From positions 1 through 26,263 of the forward strand of contig JADNRX010000699.1 in the NCBI GenBank assembly GCA_015501595.1: a stretch of 26,263 bases of DNA, written 5' to 3'. The DNA comes from Hymenopellis radicata (lineage: Eukaryota > Basidiomycota > Agaricomycetes > Agaricales > Physalacriaceae). Positions 1 through 9,620 of the stretch are shown here, piece after piece; positions within the stretch are counted from its first letter, which is position 1, and each line of letters starts with the position of its first letter. Both the position numbers and the translations under genes were made by a program. The notes below the pieces were generated by a model. It did not search any database. It saw only the letters and a list, made by a program, of their open reading frames with translations, and had not been told where the DNA came from.

Positions 1-50
1 TGGTCACACCGCTACGCGATCTCAGATGGAAGATAACCCTCCATCGCTAG

Positions 51-547
51 GTTCCTTTTCGGGTGTATCGCCCTAGGCGTAGACTTTCTTCACCGCCATG
101 ATATTGCTCATCTGTATGTGTCGCGCTATCAGAAGTCGCTCTTTGCTTATCCAGCCTTCTAACGCAGCGACATCAAATCCGACAACATACTCATCAGCGC
201 GTGCGGGTATCCTGTCCTGACAGATTTTGGCTTCAGCAACCCCATCACAGGGAGAAAGTTCAAACCCGATGCAGGAACACCGCCGTATTGTCCCCTGGAG
301 CGCCTTCTGGACGATTATCCGTGGACACTGCAGGGCATGGACTGGTGGGCAGTTGGATGTGTCCTATATGAAATGGTTCAATTTGACTACGTGCGTGTTA
401 CCATTCCAAGACGAACTACTTTCATGTACTAATAATACTTTGGGATACAAGGCTTTCGAATGGGAAGATCGAGAAGGCAACCGCGATGTCCTTGAACAGG
501 TTGCTGTGTGTCGTACTACGACGCCCATTGAGGAACTCTGTGTGTAG
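51..547 (+). CDS. Protein kinase domain protein, 3' fragment
   Basis: Part of a Ser/Thr-type protein kinase whose 5' end lies outside the window. Predicted exons are about 51-113, 168-390 and 452-547, with introns 114-167 (54 nt) and 391-451 (61 nt). Spliced, exons 1 and 2 give the catalytic loop HLDIKSDN (Leu in place of the usual Arg of HRD), then the metal-binding DFG ('LTDFGFSNP'), a 'GTPPYCPLERL' segment in the place of the activation-loop/APE motif, and 'DWWAVGCVLYEM' of subdomain IX. An upstream in-frame TAA at 34-36 suggests the first ~50 bases are intron ending in CTAG. The model stops 32 codons after the last intron, so subdomains X-XI are short or missing; either the C-lobe is truncated or a further intron was missed. 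The kinase call is firm; the substrate is unknown. Confidence 0.75.
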
Positions 548-1724
548 TAACAAGTGCAAGGAAGTCCTTCGGGGACTTCTTGCCGTTGAGGCGGACGAGC
601 GCTATGGTTTTGGCGAAATAGAAAAACAGTCGGTATAATGAGGAATGTGGATTGGGGAAAGCTGGAAAGGATGGAGTATCCGGTGGGTTTTACTTCCTTC
701 GTCGGTGATGGCATGCTCTGAACATCCTTCTTGAAGGCGCCGATGATGTTGGATCTAGAGGAGACTCTTTTCACGCACGCGACGGAGATGCCAGATAGGC
801 GGAACATCGGAGCTAATCTTCGTCTTGTGCCTCCTCCACTGCGTTTCGTGTAGTTTCGCGTTATTAGAGTTCACGACTTATCGTACAGTATTCCAACGAA
901 ACTGGGGTTACTTTACATCGTATCATACATAATTAGTATTCGCATCATTCGTACTCAATACGTGAAACGGCGTGTGCTGAGAATGAGAAGCGAAGTGCAC
1001 TTATCTGAACAGGTTCCCGTGGCGTGGCGACACCTGGGCCATCAACGGCCTACATAGCCTCTGTATAAACTGCCGTCAATGGGTCGACGTCTCGCCAACC
1101 AAAGAAACCACCCGGAGCCTGGAAGCGACATGCAGGAGAAGAAGGGCGATTAATTTGCTTGGTGTGACGTGCCATGAGAGACAGCGATATATCATTCAAA
1201 TCGCGACGCACAATTCTCGGTCATTATAATTCCACACAGTCCAGAAACGCCAAAGGAAACCAGGATCGTGTTGGCTAACGGTAACCGGAAGGCGACATCT
1301 AAGGTCACAAAAGATCCTATATGTACTTGACGCCCCGTGAACGTTGAACGCGCAGTGCTTAGACAATATGTAAGACAAAATTTCATGAGAAGGACTGCTG
1401 AGATTGATGGTTCCCTAGCTCTAAATATTGGTTGTACGATTGTCCTTATACATGAAAAGCGCTGTTCAACTTGAGTGTTCTAATAATACGGCACGCCTCT
1501 ATCTCCCGTGTTCGCATCGTCCTTCCAAGCCAATCTAACTGCCATCTCCTCCTTCACAGGCACTCTCTTGTGCTTTCCAAGACCCCACATTGTCTCCCTC
1601 GTATGCTTGCCCAACTCCGCCCGGGCAGCATCATGCGTCATCCAGACAGTCGCCTCTAGAGCAGGAGATAGAGAAGTTGTTCCGGTGGGAACGACGGGAA
1701 CGGAGATAGCAGTCAAAAGCGGCG
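548..1724. other. Intergenic stretch without recognised gene
   Basis: I see no convincing gene here. Several short frames are open on both strands, the longest about 147 codons opposite the kinase and 93 codons at 1480-1761 (-), but none has splice-linked extensions or a family motif. The 93-codon frame abuts the hypothetical gene at 1725-2539 and could be an alternative 3' exon of it. The part around 880-960 is AT-rich. Confidence 0.5.
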
Positions 1725-2539
1725 TCACTGGAATAGTTGGGGACGCCTCAGACTCATCCACTCGTCAGTGGAACAGTAGTCCGAGTCATTGACAGTAAAA
1801 TCGAAAGATTTAAGATCGAAGGTTTCTGGGAAGAAGTGCTTGGAACGTGGTTGTAATTCTGGGACAAAGAGATCATCAAAGTCCTCAGATCGAGAAACAT
1901 CGGCAGGAGGTTGTTGTGAAGTGCAGTCCGGTAGACGTAGGGTCGTTGAACATTTCGTATCTGTAGATGATGTCGAAATATCGGCTCTTGAACCTGAAGT
2001 GGTTGGAAGGAAAGCAGTGGAAGAAAAACAATCAGGATCTGCGGAGTCCTCGCGGAAGCGTTCCAACAATCGTTTTCGCGGCGGTAGGTCAAGGGCGGCG
2101 GTAGAGGCGAGAGGAGCTATGGGATCACAGGAATTAGGATAGCTAGAAGGCGGGGGGCGATTCAGCAAGTCGGAAGTCTGGAGGGGCTGTAGACGTGTTA
2201 GAGGACTTCCCCCTATGTCAGCGGACTACGTACTATTGGGGTGCTTGCATTGTACAACTCTCCCGTCTTGAAAGTGATACCATCCCGCAATGTAAACCCT
2301 CCCTCTAGAAGGCGAGCAGCTTTGTGTAGTCTGCGTTCTGTCAACGCTGCCTTGGTAGTATCGGGCGTGTCGGATTTGAGTAGTCTATTTTCTTGCTGGT
2401 CGACAACCTTGGGGGAGCTCGCCGTTTCAGGTTGATCCAGGGAAGGCTGAGATAGGACGACGGAAGCCTGGGCACTCTCAGAACGTGATTTGAAGGAAGG
2501 GACTTTGTGGTGGGCATGACGCGGCCTAGACGAAGTCAT
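1725..2539 (-). CDS. Hypothetical protein, Ser/Pro-rich, two exons
   Basis: I do not recognise the family. The model starts at ATG 2537-2539 (MTSSRPRHAHHK...). Exon 1 is 2234-2539 and exon 2 is 1725-2186, giving 255 aa. The 47-nt intron 2187-2233 is strongly supported: donor GTACGT, branch CTCTAAC, acceptor CTACAG, phase 0, and it removes an in-frame stop. The first half holds a basic helix-like stretch (ALTERRLHKAARLLEG); the second half is Ser/Pro/Asp-rich with acidic patches (SEDFDDLFVPEL, VNDSDYCSTDEW), as in nuclear regulators, but no bZIP, zinc cluster or homeodomain is visible. The 3' end is uncertain: a second open frame at 1480-1761 could be joined by an unseen intron or a one-base error. 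Confidence 0.5.
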
Positions 2540-3489
2540 GAGGGCAAAGGAACGCGAGAACTAGAGCAGACGTCTTACCAATTGAAGGATGCAGAATATA
2601 CGGTATCGCTGGGCTCATAGAAGTGCACTGGAGGAAGGGCGGGAACGCAGTAGCGTAAGTGGGATAAGGAAAGTTGAAGACACGCCTTAAAAGCCATCGG
2701 AACCCCGGGCCGCTTTCGATCGGGCGCTTCACTCGAGGAACGCCGAAGCGCAGAATGTCAGATGAGAAATGAACGGCGGTATGACCATAGTACACAGATA
2801 TAATTACCTACCTCTTTCAGTAATGAGTATCGGTCTTGTGCGAACAAAACAGCCCCCGTGTTCTCCGAGGGCCCTATCTCTATCTTTTCCTAGGGAGGGT
2901 AGATAACGCTGCCACCTATCCAGATATTCAAAGTGGTAGGATTCGTTGAAAATGACCTTACTTACTATTGAAGAGCGGCAAGGCTATGGGCACCAATTCG
3001 GGAGCCGAGTTACTTGTCATTGACAATATTTTCCGGTTCGAGTCATACTTAGCAGTTGCTCTAAGACTCGTCAAGTGGAGTTGCTGCTGCGTTAACACGC
3101 AAAATAGATCAACGCTGACCAAAAGACTGATGAAACCTAAGCATAAGATGATGATTAGCCTACTCAAACCCAGGTAAAGAGTGACTTCAAGAACCGACAC
3201 TCGCAGTAGGACCACTCGGACTTGCTTTTTGGAGATCTTGCAGGAGTAGCCGAGTCAAGAGCCGAGTTGTATCTGAGCTTCCGGTGAAAGATACTCGTGT
3301 CATTACGAGTATACACGGCTCAGTGAAAGTCACAGGGAAAGACTATAAGTGATGCTTGTTGGGGGGTGTTTGTGATCGCCGTCGTGATGACAACCTGCAT
3401 GGAGAAACTTTTAACCGACACCTAACCACACGCGAAGAGTCCGCAGCATGCTACACCTTAAGTGATCGAGCTTCATCGCTTTCCCTAAC
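2540..3489. other. Intergenic stretch, small inverted repeat
   Basis: No supported gene. Open frames at 2968-3177 (+) and 2958-3215 (-) lie opposite each other and show no family motif. A short inverted repeat at 3291-3312 has 8-bp arms ATACTCGT and ACGAGTAT around GTCATT; this could form a weak hairpin, but nothing ties it to a function. Confidence 0.4.
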
Positions 3490-3987
3490 GCCTGACTTGT
3501 GAGGCTAGCTACACCTGCTCCCGAACTGCCTCGGTCTCTTCCGTCAACGCGAAGCGGCCCGTACCTCCACTCGATTCAGAGCTCGCAACTTTTGGGCACG
3601 ATGTCAATAAATGGACATCTATCGTACACGATCTGGACGAGAAAATATCCGGAGCGCAAGCCTTCCTGGACCAGCTATCCGAGGCACGTTCACAATCCGA
3701 ATCGCGTCTCAGAGACGCTAAATCCATCATTCATCCCATCTGCAACCTTCCCACCGAGATATTGATGCAGATTAAAAACCAACAAAGTTCCTTGGATTCT
3801 GACTCAAAGCAGCCAGCGATGGAGAAATGTTGCTCGGGCCTTACCGAGTCTATGGCGTTATGTGCGAGTGGATCCCCACAGTCATTCCCGCACTGACGTT
3901 GCATTGAACGCCAGCCTTGTGTCTCTGCGAAGTACCACGGATCGCTGGCAGCATTGCCGTTGTGATTTGGGACGGTCAAACTTGTGA
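3490..3987 (+). pseudogene. Truncated F-box protein relic
   Basis: This reads like the N-terminal part of a basidiomycete F-box protein: a coiled-coil leader (IVHDLDEKISGAQAFLDQL and on), then the F-box start 'ICNLPTEILMQI', then the F-box end 'SQRWRNVARALPSLWRYVRV'. Three things are wrong. The two halves are in different frames, the shift lying at or near the A5 run 3774-3778. About ten residues usually found between EIL and the Trp-Arg part are missing. No ATG opens the frame, which is free of stops from about 3487. The frame ends at TGA 3985-3987, far short of the LRR-like body such proteins normally have. F-box proteins are SCF ubiquitin-ligase adaptors; this copy is probably dead. Boundaries are approximate. 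Confidence 0.6.
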
Positions 3988-4160
3988 CGATATCGACTGA
4001 TTCGGACTGAAGGTGGTGTCTGAGATCTCTTGTCCTGTATTGTATACATATGCACAATTTATACCCTTTATACCTCCATGAGTAGGAACATGTTCACGAC
4101 GAAACGACTTAGTAAATTGTAACGTACGTTATCATAAAACAGCACGAATGGTGAAAAACG

Positions 4161-6043
4161 TTAACCGTCAAGCCTGGTCATGCCAGACCAGTATACAACT
4201 GTGCTGGACCTGAACCATTCTGCCGATAACATACAAACAGCGGAGAAATTTTGATACAACGACCCCGCAGGAAGTAAAACGACCACAAAGATTCCTGGTT
4301 TTGTCAGCCGTGCCGCGAGACCATACAAGACCAGTTCGGCAGTGTCCATCGGTCCATACAAAGTTCTGGGCTCTGCGCCCGTCAAGTTAACTGCAGCCCT
4401 CCAAGGCGGGGTATGAATTGGGTAATCCCAAAGGATATCGTGTACAAGGGAGCAGATAAAGGCGGCGTCTAGGGCTGGAAGAAATCCAGAGTTACGCTTC
4501 ACCGCGTCACGGGCATCTAAAAGACCGACTTAGTTCGTCTGTCGGAAGGTGTGCACATCGTACCGATCCTCTCCTGCCTGAGACTCTCGCATTCCCGCTT
4601 GTGCATCAGATTCCAATGCTGCTTCTGGCATTGCCTAGAGCAGTAGAACGTGACTTTACAGCTGGAGCATCGAGCCCGACGCGGTGTCCACTTGATTAGG
4701 TTGGGACACTACCCAAATTGTCCGTTGAGAGCAGAGCATTTATTAACAAGGAAAACACTTACCGTTGTCTTCGCATCACATAAAGTCAGAACATCTTTCG
4801 CCGCGGAGAATCGAGGACTGTCCAGTGCGGCGCTGAACCTGGCTGAGGTGGATGCCCTACGGTATCCCGTGGTAGCTTCCATCTGACTACGACAGCGCAA
4901 GCCGTCGCGGCGTACGGATGGGTAGACGAAGTAAGGAATCATTGCTTCAAGCAGGCTCTCGCCTACTTCGGCAACCTCTTTAGGTGAGAAAATTGCGGCG
5001 ACTGCCCCGTCCAGGACAAACTGGAGCATGGAATACGATTCCAGCACACGATGACGAAGGACTACCCTGACCATTTCCCTTCCTACAACCTGTACTGCGA
5101 GGTTTATGAATTTGCCGACCTCGACACCGAACTGGATGAGCTGGTCCACTGCATACTGTGGGCGCGCTGACGTGGAAGGGGATCCAGTGAGAAATTTTGA
5201 ATGTGCAACCTTCCATACGACCTGCATTACGAGCCTACGAGATGCAGGTGAGAAGGCGTATGTCGAGAAGCAATCATCGGCGCCGGAGAGCCGGCGAATG
5301 GCGCAATAAGCACTTGAGAATTGCGCCAAGCAGGCATCGAAGTCTGCTCCCGTACCAGCCACGCTGAGCATCTGCAAAGCCTCGAGGATGGTTCGTTCTA
5401 TGAACGATATGGTATGGTTTGGCTTGCTGATCAACCGTGAAAGAATTTCACTAGACCATGGACGCTCGTTATCGAAAGGGCCATGTTGTATGAGCGTATA
5501 GAGGACAGAGGTGAGCTCGTAGAAGACATTTCTCGAGTCGGTAGTGTATGAAACGGAGGGAGGAAGATAGAAGACCAAATCAGGGACAAGAGAGCCGACG
5601 ACGACAGTGGAGTCTCCGGTTGTGGAGCGGAGACGAACAAGTCTGCTCACTAACTGTTGCTCTGAGGACAGCATAATCACGAAATCGAACAGAACCAGGA
5701 CTGATATGCGATAACAGTCTCGAGGATATCGACTGACATCGCCGGCCGCGAGAATGCGATCCCTATAGAGTTGTAAACAGCTGACTACGTGGGCGAGGAC
5801 TTCGGAAAGGAAGGGAAGACGATGGAAGCCTACTGCGCTGTTCGAGGACTTCTTTATGAACTCGTGCAATGCCCAGAGGGCTTCGCAACTGGAATCGACA
5901 AAGCTATCGAGATCCAGATTGGGGTCTAAGCGAAGCGGAAGCCGTGTAGTGATTTCGGTGGCAAAACGAACCATTCCAGGGAGATTTTTAGTCGCATTGG
6001 CCAACAACGACTGCAGATTTGTGCGCGCTGAAGACGGAGGCAT
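4161..6043 (-). CDS. MYND zinc-finger protein
   Basis: Large agaricomycete-type protein with a MYND finger, a Zn-binding protein-interaction module. Exons are 4763-6043, 4564-4690 and 4161-4516 (587 aa). Introns 4691-4762 (GTAAGT, 72 nt) and 4517-4563 (GTACGA, branch CTAAG, TCTTTTAG, 47 nt) keep frame exactly. Residues 1-420 form a helical region without recognised domain. The finger spans about 422-461: C435-x2-C438, C444-x3-C448 ('FYCSRQCQKQHW'), H457-x3-C461. Only one Cys (C422) of the usual first C-x2-C pair is seen; position 419 is Leu, so the first zinc site may be altered. A tail of about 120 aa follows the finger, as in related fungal proteins. The start is the first Met of the long exon. 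Without the second intron the frame would stop nine codons past the splice site. Substrate unknown. Confidence 0.8.
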
Positions 6044-6262
6044 CTAAGGGAAGGCGATCGATCATTTGCGGAATGGCCGCGACGTGACATTCACTCACTG
6101 GGCCGGAAGACTTCTTGTGTGTCTAAAGAGCACAGATATAAAGACGAACACTCCACACCGGTGGATGGCAGGAACAAAGGCGCTTGTCGCTCGGTCCGGT
6201 GAACCCAACGTGACATACGTCGGAATTTAAACTCTTCGGAGTTTGCCATCGTTGGGTCATCG

Positions 6263-6297
6263 CAGGACCCGGGAAGCTCCCCTAGACCTCCAGCGAT
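6263..6297 (+). repeat. Left terminal inverted repeat
   Basis: 35 bp starting CAGGACCCGGGAAGCTCCCC; matches the reverse complement of 7595-7629 at 32 positions. Preceded directly by TCATCG. Confidence 0.75.
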
Positions 6298-6345
6298 TTT
6301 TGGCCTTTTTTGACCTCAAAAACGACCAAAATTCCGGCGAAAGAT

Positions 6346-6401
6346 AGGCCTTTTGAGGCGCGTTTGGGGCAAAGTCCAGCGCGATTTAGGCCTTTTGAGG
6401 C
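6346..6401. repeat. Subterminal direct repeat of the element
   Basis: The 14-mer AGGCCTTTTGAGGC occurs twice, at 6346-6359 and 6388-6401; the second copy is nearly a palindrome (GGCCTTTTGAGGCC). A related palindromic motif, GGGCCTTTTCAGGCCC, lies inside the right end near 7540-7557. Subterminal repeats of this kind are common transposase binding sites, which is an inference here. Confidence 0.5.
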
Positions 6402-6708
6402 CAAACTTGGAGTCACGGGGGAAAAATTGACAGTGACACCCATTGAAATCTTATCCCATCATCATACGACCCCGCTAATAAGCCGTCGGAGTGTGACAAG
6501 GATGAGGAAGACAACCCAGAAGAGGACGGCGGCCAAAGTCAGCGAAAAAAACATGCGGAAGAAGAGAAGAGAAGTTGTGATACACGCCTACGCCAAACAA
6601 GTGACTAAGGACATAATGCCTCGACGTGCCTATATAGAAAAGAGAACCAATCCGTCGCTATAGTCATGCATAATCCACCCCTCATAACAGAACTTGCATT
6701 CCTACAAA

Positions 6709-7476
6709 CTATCCCTCATCAAAATGTGACAGTCCACCAACAACACGACAGGACCGAACCGATGCCGAATCGTGGTGTGAGGAAGCATCGTGGGTGGGAA
6801 GAGCTCCGAGCGCAAAGCCGACGTTGGCCAAAGAAGAAAATGATGAGGTGAGTGAGGGTGGACGACTGAACACAGTGGAACAGCCCGGGAAACGGGAATG
6901 AACGACGAGTGAATGCCGAAACCGTGCATCTAAATCCCAGGACATTGCAGCTCCAAAATCCAACAGCTCCTGCGCGAAGCAGCGTACATGTTCCACGGCC
7001 CTTGATCCACGTGTAACGATGCTGGCCTGCTGTACAGGGTCCAGCCCGTCGGCGGCAAGTGCGGTAAGGCGGCGACGAATGTCGACGTGATCAGCAAGGG
7101 TGGAGCGGATATGTTGCATAGCAGTGGCAATGAGAGTGAGGAAATGGCCGTGCATCTGAACGAGGGCGTCGTGCTGTTTATGAATGGTGTCGTGCGCTTG
7201 GCGGCGGTCCTTGCGCCGGAGCCTGAAGCGGGCACAATCGGCAGAACGTCCCGGGAGCCTCGAACGACTGCGAGGAGGAGCAAAGGCAGGGTGGGAAGTA
7301 GTTGGGACGGGGAGCAAACACGAAGGCGAAATTTTTCCTGGTCCGTGCGCTGAATCAAGGTGGAATTGTATGTCGGTGGCCATGGGTCCGCGGTACGTGT
7401 GTGTATGAGTGACCCAATGAGCTGACGAGGGCAACGGTACGGGTCTGAAAGCCTCGCTGCGCCCGGGCACGACCAC
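6709..7476 (-). CDS. Hypothetical ORF inside the TIR element
   Basis: An unspliced 255-codon frame within the element. The second Met, near 7383 (MATDIQFHLDS...), is a reasonable start. The middle part (RRKDRRQAHDTIHKQHDAL and on to ELLDFGAAM) is strongly helical and looks more protein-like than the Pro/Ser-rich ends. I see no D-D-E triad, zinc finger or other transposase sign. Because the region is GC-rich, long frames also exist by chance on the same strand (142 codons at 6930-7358), so the coding call is weak. It could be host sequence captured by the element. Confidence 0.3.
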   Translation of the reverse strand: MVVPGRSEAFRPVPLPSSAHWVTHTHTYRGPMATDIQFHLDSAHGPGKISPSCLLPVPTTSHPAFAPPRSRSRLPGRSADCARFRLRRKDRRQAHDTIHKQHDALVQMHGHFLTLIATAMQHIRSTLADHVDIRRRLTALAADGLDPVQQASIVTRGSRAVEHVRCFAQELLDFGAAMSWDLDARFRHSLVVHSRFPGCSTVFSRPPSLTSSFSSLANVGFALGALPTHDASSHHDSASVRSCRVVGGLSHFDEG

Positions 7477-7594
7477 CGCTAGGAGATGGTGGTGGTTGTT
7501 GAAAAAAATGACATACCACGTGACAAACCCCAGCGAAAATGGGCCTTTTCAGGCCCATTTGAGCCAAAATCGTTGGCCTTTCCTGAACGTCGCC

Positions 7595-7629
7595 ATCGCC
7601 GGAGGTTGAGGGGAGCTTCCCGGGTCCTG
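7595..7629 (-). repeat. Right terminal inverted repeat
   Basis: The reverse complement starts CAGGACCCGGGAAGCTCCCC and continues to position 35 with three mismatches to the left repeat. Followed directly by TCATCG. Confidence 0.75.
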
Positions 7630-7733
7630 TCATCGCCGCGTTCTTTCACGAATTGAATCTCGTGTTACATTTCATTTAAATATTACATCGTCAAAAACTC
7701 GCTTCTTTCTTGTATATACATTCCTAATTACAC

Positions 7734-9079
7734 CTATGCGGGGAGAGGCGGCCAGTTGTCAAAGCCGAGCTCGACTGGCCACGGAGGGGTTACAAATCTA
7801 AGGCAAGTAAGGAGCCGATGAGGCGTGCGGCAAAAGTAGCTCGTACCGTTTCTGCTTTCCAGTAGCCGCCAGGCCGTCAAGCTTCTCGATGTCCTCTGGG
7901 GTCAGCTTCTTTTGACCAGCAAGAGCACCGGTCAGGTTAGCGGAAATGCGTGAGGGGGTCACGGATTTCGGGAGGACAACGTAGCCCTTCGCCACTAACG
8001 CCATCGTCAGAGTATAACCGTGAAGAAGTAACTAGGACATACGTATCCAGCCCAGGAGGACGTCGGCAGGGGGGATAGACTGCTTTCCGGCGATCTCCAC
8101 AACAACGTCATCCGCGAGAAGGGGAGAATTGGTCGAGCCGAGAGGAGAGTACGCCTGCGGGAGGATACCCTTACTCTTGCAGTAGGCGAGCAGTTCGTGT
8201 TGCGGGTTGTATACGTGAATTTCAAGCTATACGACATTAAAGACATCAGGATGTGAATACCGCGAAAGAAATAAACCTACCTGGTTCGTTGCTGGGACAA
8301 TCGTTGCGGTAGGGAGAAGTTCGTCCAGCTTCAACTTGGAACAGTTGGAGACGCCGATGCTTCGGACCTTGCCTATGCAGGGTGAGGTGAGGCGGTATGT
8401 CCTGAAGCATACAGTCCAGACGAACCTTTCTTTACTAGCTGCTCCATCTGGGCCCAAGTATCCGCGACCTTCCACGAGTGGACGACATCGCGTTTGCCGT
8501 CAGGCAGAGTCGGGATGAACGGGTGGTTTCCGTTAGGGTTCAAGGCCACAGGCCAATGGACCAGATACACTAGAATATAGAATATGATTAGGAAATGTTC
8601 AGACCGCATTGTAAGAGGACGGACGATCCAAGTAATCCACTCCGAGATTCGCGAGCGACTGATCAAGACACTCTTCTACACGATTATGCCATGTCCCCCA
8701 GACCTTGCTGGTGATCTGAGTCGTCGTGAGTGAGGAAGAAATCAAGGACGACTGGGACGTACGAAGATCTCGGACCTGGGCACACCGGACTGCCTGATAC
8801 CCTCTCCGACATCCTTCTCGTTTCCGTATCCCCTAGAACGCGTCAAATCAATCATCTGACTTGAATTCGATGGGGAGCCACTGACCAAGCACAGTCAATT
8901 TGTCGATAACCGCTTTTCAGGGCGTGTGACACGGCGGCAATGACCTCCTCTGGTTTAGACTGCCAGGTGCCTTTCGTTTAGGTCAGTAACATGATTTAAG
9001 ATGCAACGGATAAGATTAAACCTAAACCAATGGCGGGGATATCGTATCCGCTGTTGAGTTTGATGGTCGGAGAAGCCAT
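7734..9079 (-). CDS. NADP(H)-dependent aldo/keto reductase
   Basis: Cytosolic aldo/keto reductase, reducing aldehydes or ketones (possibly sugars) with NADPH. Nine exons splice to 311 aa, the usual family length: 9022-9079, 8886-8970, 8763-8832, 8625-8715, 8426-8569, 8281-8372, 8043-8226, 7847-7994, 7734-7797; introns are 47-55 nt. The start MASPTIKLNSGYDIPAIGLG is a textbook N-terminus. The catalytic tetrad is complete: D45 and Y50 in 'QIDCAWGYGNEKDVG', K75 in 'ITSKVW', H106 in 'LYLVHWP'. Further landmarks are 'KVRSIGVSNC', 'QLEIHVYNPQ' and the NADPH-phosphate loop 'VLPKSVTPSRI'. The first intron has a weak donor (GTTTAA). Every junction keeps frame, so the gene looks functional. It lies 541 bp downstream of a sugar transporter on the same strand, suggesting a shared role in sugar or polyol metabolism. 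The exact substrate cannot be read from sequence. Confidence 0.93.
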
Positions 9080-9620
9080 GGTTGGTCAAGAAGCCGCCAT
9101 CGATGGCATCGTCTTTATATGCCATTTCCGGTCCGTGCGGTCCGCTTCCCGGTTGTCGTCCCGCATCGGCCCCTAAGCCACGATGTTCGTCTGCTACCCT
9201 CAGGCTACCGTCAGAGTCATTTCCCCATGGCCAGAGGCAGACTCAAAGCCTCACGGGAGAACATGACGAAAACAGAGCAGATGAGCTCGGAAGACACCAT
9301 CTTTGTCTTGGCTTCCGCACGGCTTTTATGGCGCCAATCGACGGTGATTAAATATTGAATCCCGGCATTGACGTTGCAGGGAAACCACTTGTCACAAGAC
9401 ACGACCAGTTAGTCAGAGATGAAATAGGAATTAAACGAGGGGGAAATTAAAGAGCGCGTATGAGAGGGTAACGAAACGAGCGGGATGGGACTGCTCAAAG
9501 TGCATTATCATAAATATCCTAAATATCGTACAGAGATGATCAGTCGTGATTGATGTGAGGCTAAAGCAATGATAGTAACCGCCGCGAGAAAACCCTACGA
9601 ACCCGAAGCGTACACCGTGC
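9080..9620. other. Spacer between reductase and transporter
   Basis: 541 bp between the 3' end of the transporter and the start of the reductase, both on the minus strand. It must hold the reductase promoter and the transporter's 3' untranslated region. Short opposing open frames at 9082-9402 show no family signal. Apart from the TATA-like site nearest the reductase I see nothing specific. Confidence 0.5.
9114..9119 (-). promoter_or_regulatory. TATA-like box of the reductase gene
   Basis: TATAAA on the minus strand (within CATATAAAGACG), 35-40 bp upstream of the reductase start codon. It implies a short 5' leader. Confidence 0.4.

Larger units (their letters stand above)
6263..7629. mobile_element. 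Putative TIR DNA transposon, 1,367 bp
   Basis: The element is bounded by nearly identical 35-bp terminal inverted repeats beginning CAGGACCCGGGAAGCTCCCC (32 of 35 match), and flanked on both sides by the same six bases, TCATCG (6257-6262 and 7630-7635), as expected of a target-site duplication. Inside each end are related palindromic motifs of the AGGCCTTTTGAGGCC kind. The ends resemble hAT-type CAGG termini, but hAT elements usually make 8-bp duplications, so the superfamily is open. No transposase motif is recognised in the interior, which suggests a non-autonomous element or one that captured host sequence. It sits between the MYND and aldo/keto reductase genes and interrupts neither. Confidence 0.7.

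Noticed and set aside
364..807. 147-codon ORF on the minus strand
   Set aside because: Overlaps the last kinase exons in antisense; composition and lack of splice extensions mark it as a shadow frame.
2187..2233. 21-nt micro-intron (GTACGT to the first TAG) in the Ser-rich gene
   Set aside because: A normal 47-nt intron with branch CTCTAAC and acceptor CTACAG at the same donor explains the frame better.
1725..2539. Hac1-type bZIP with unconventional intron
   Set aside because: The frame overlap at the 3' end suggested it, but there is no bZIP basic region or leucine zipper in the protein.
3030..3050. tRNA-like B box GGTTCGAGTC
   Set aside because: No T-stem pairing around it and no acceptor or anticodon stem can be built; no A box at the right distance.
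2958..3215. Hydrophobic 85-codon minus-strand ORF resembling a membrane peptide
   Set aside because: Opposed by an equally open plus-strand frame, no clear promoter or partner exon; hydrophobicity comes from A/T-rich sequence.
6310..6663. 117-codon basic ORF near the left end of the TIR element
   Set aside because: It reads through the subterminal repeats (RPFEARLG/RPFEAKLG), so its apparent repeat is a DNA repeat, not a protein domain; no homology sign.
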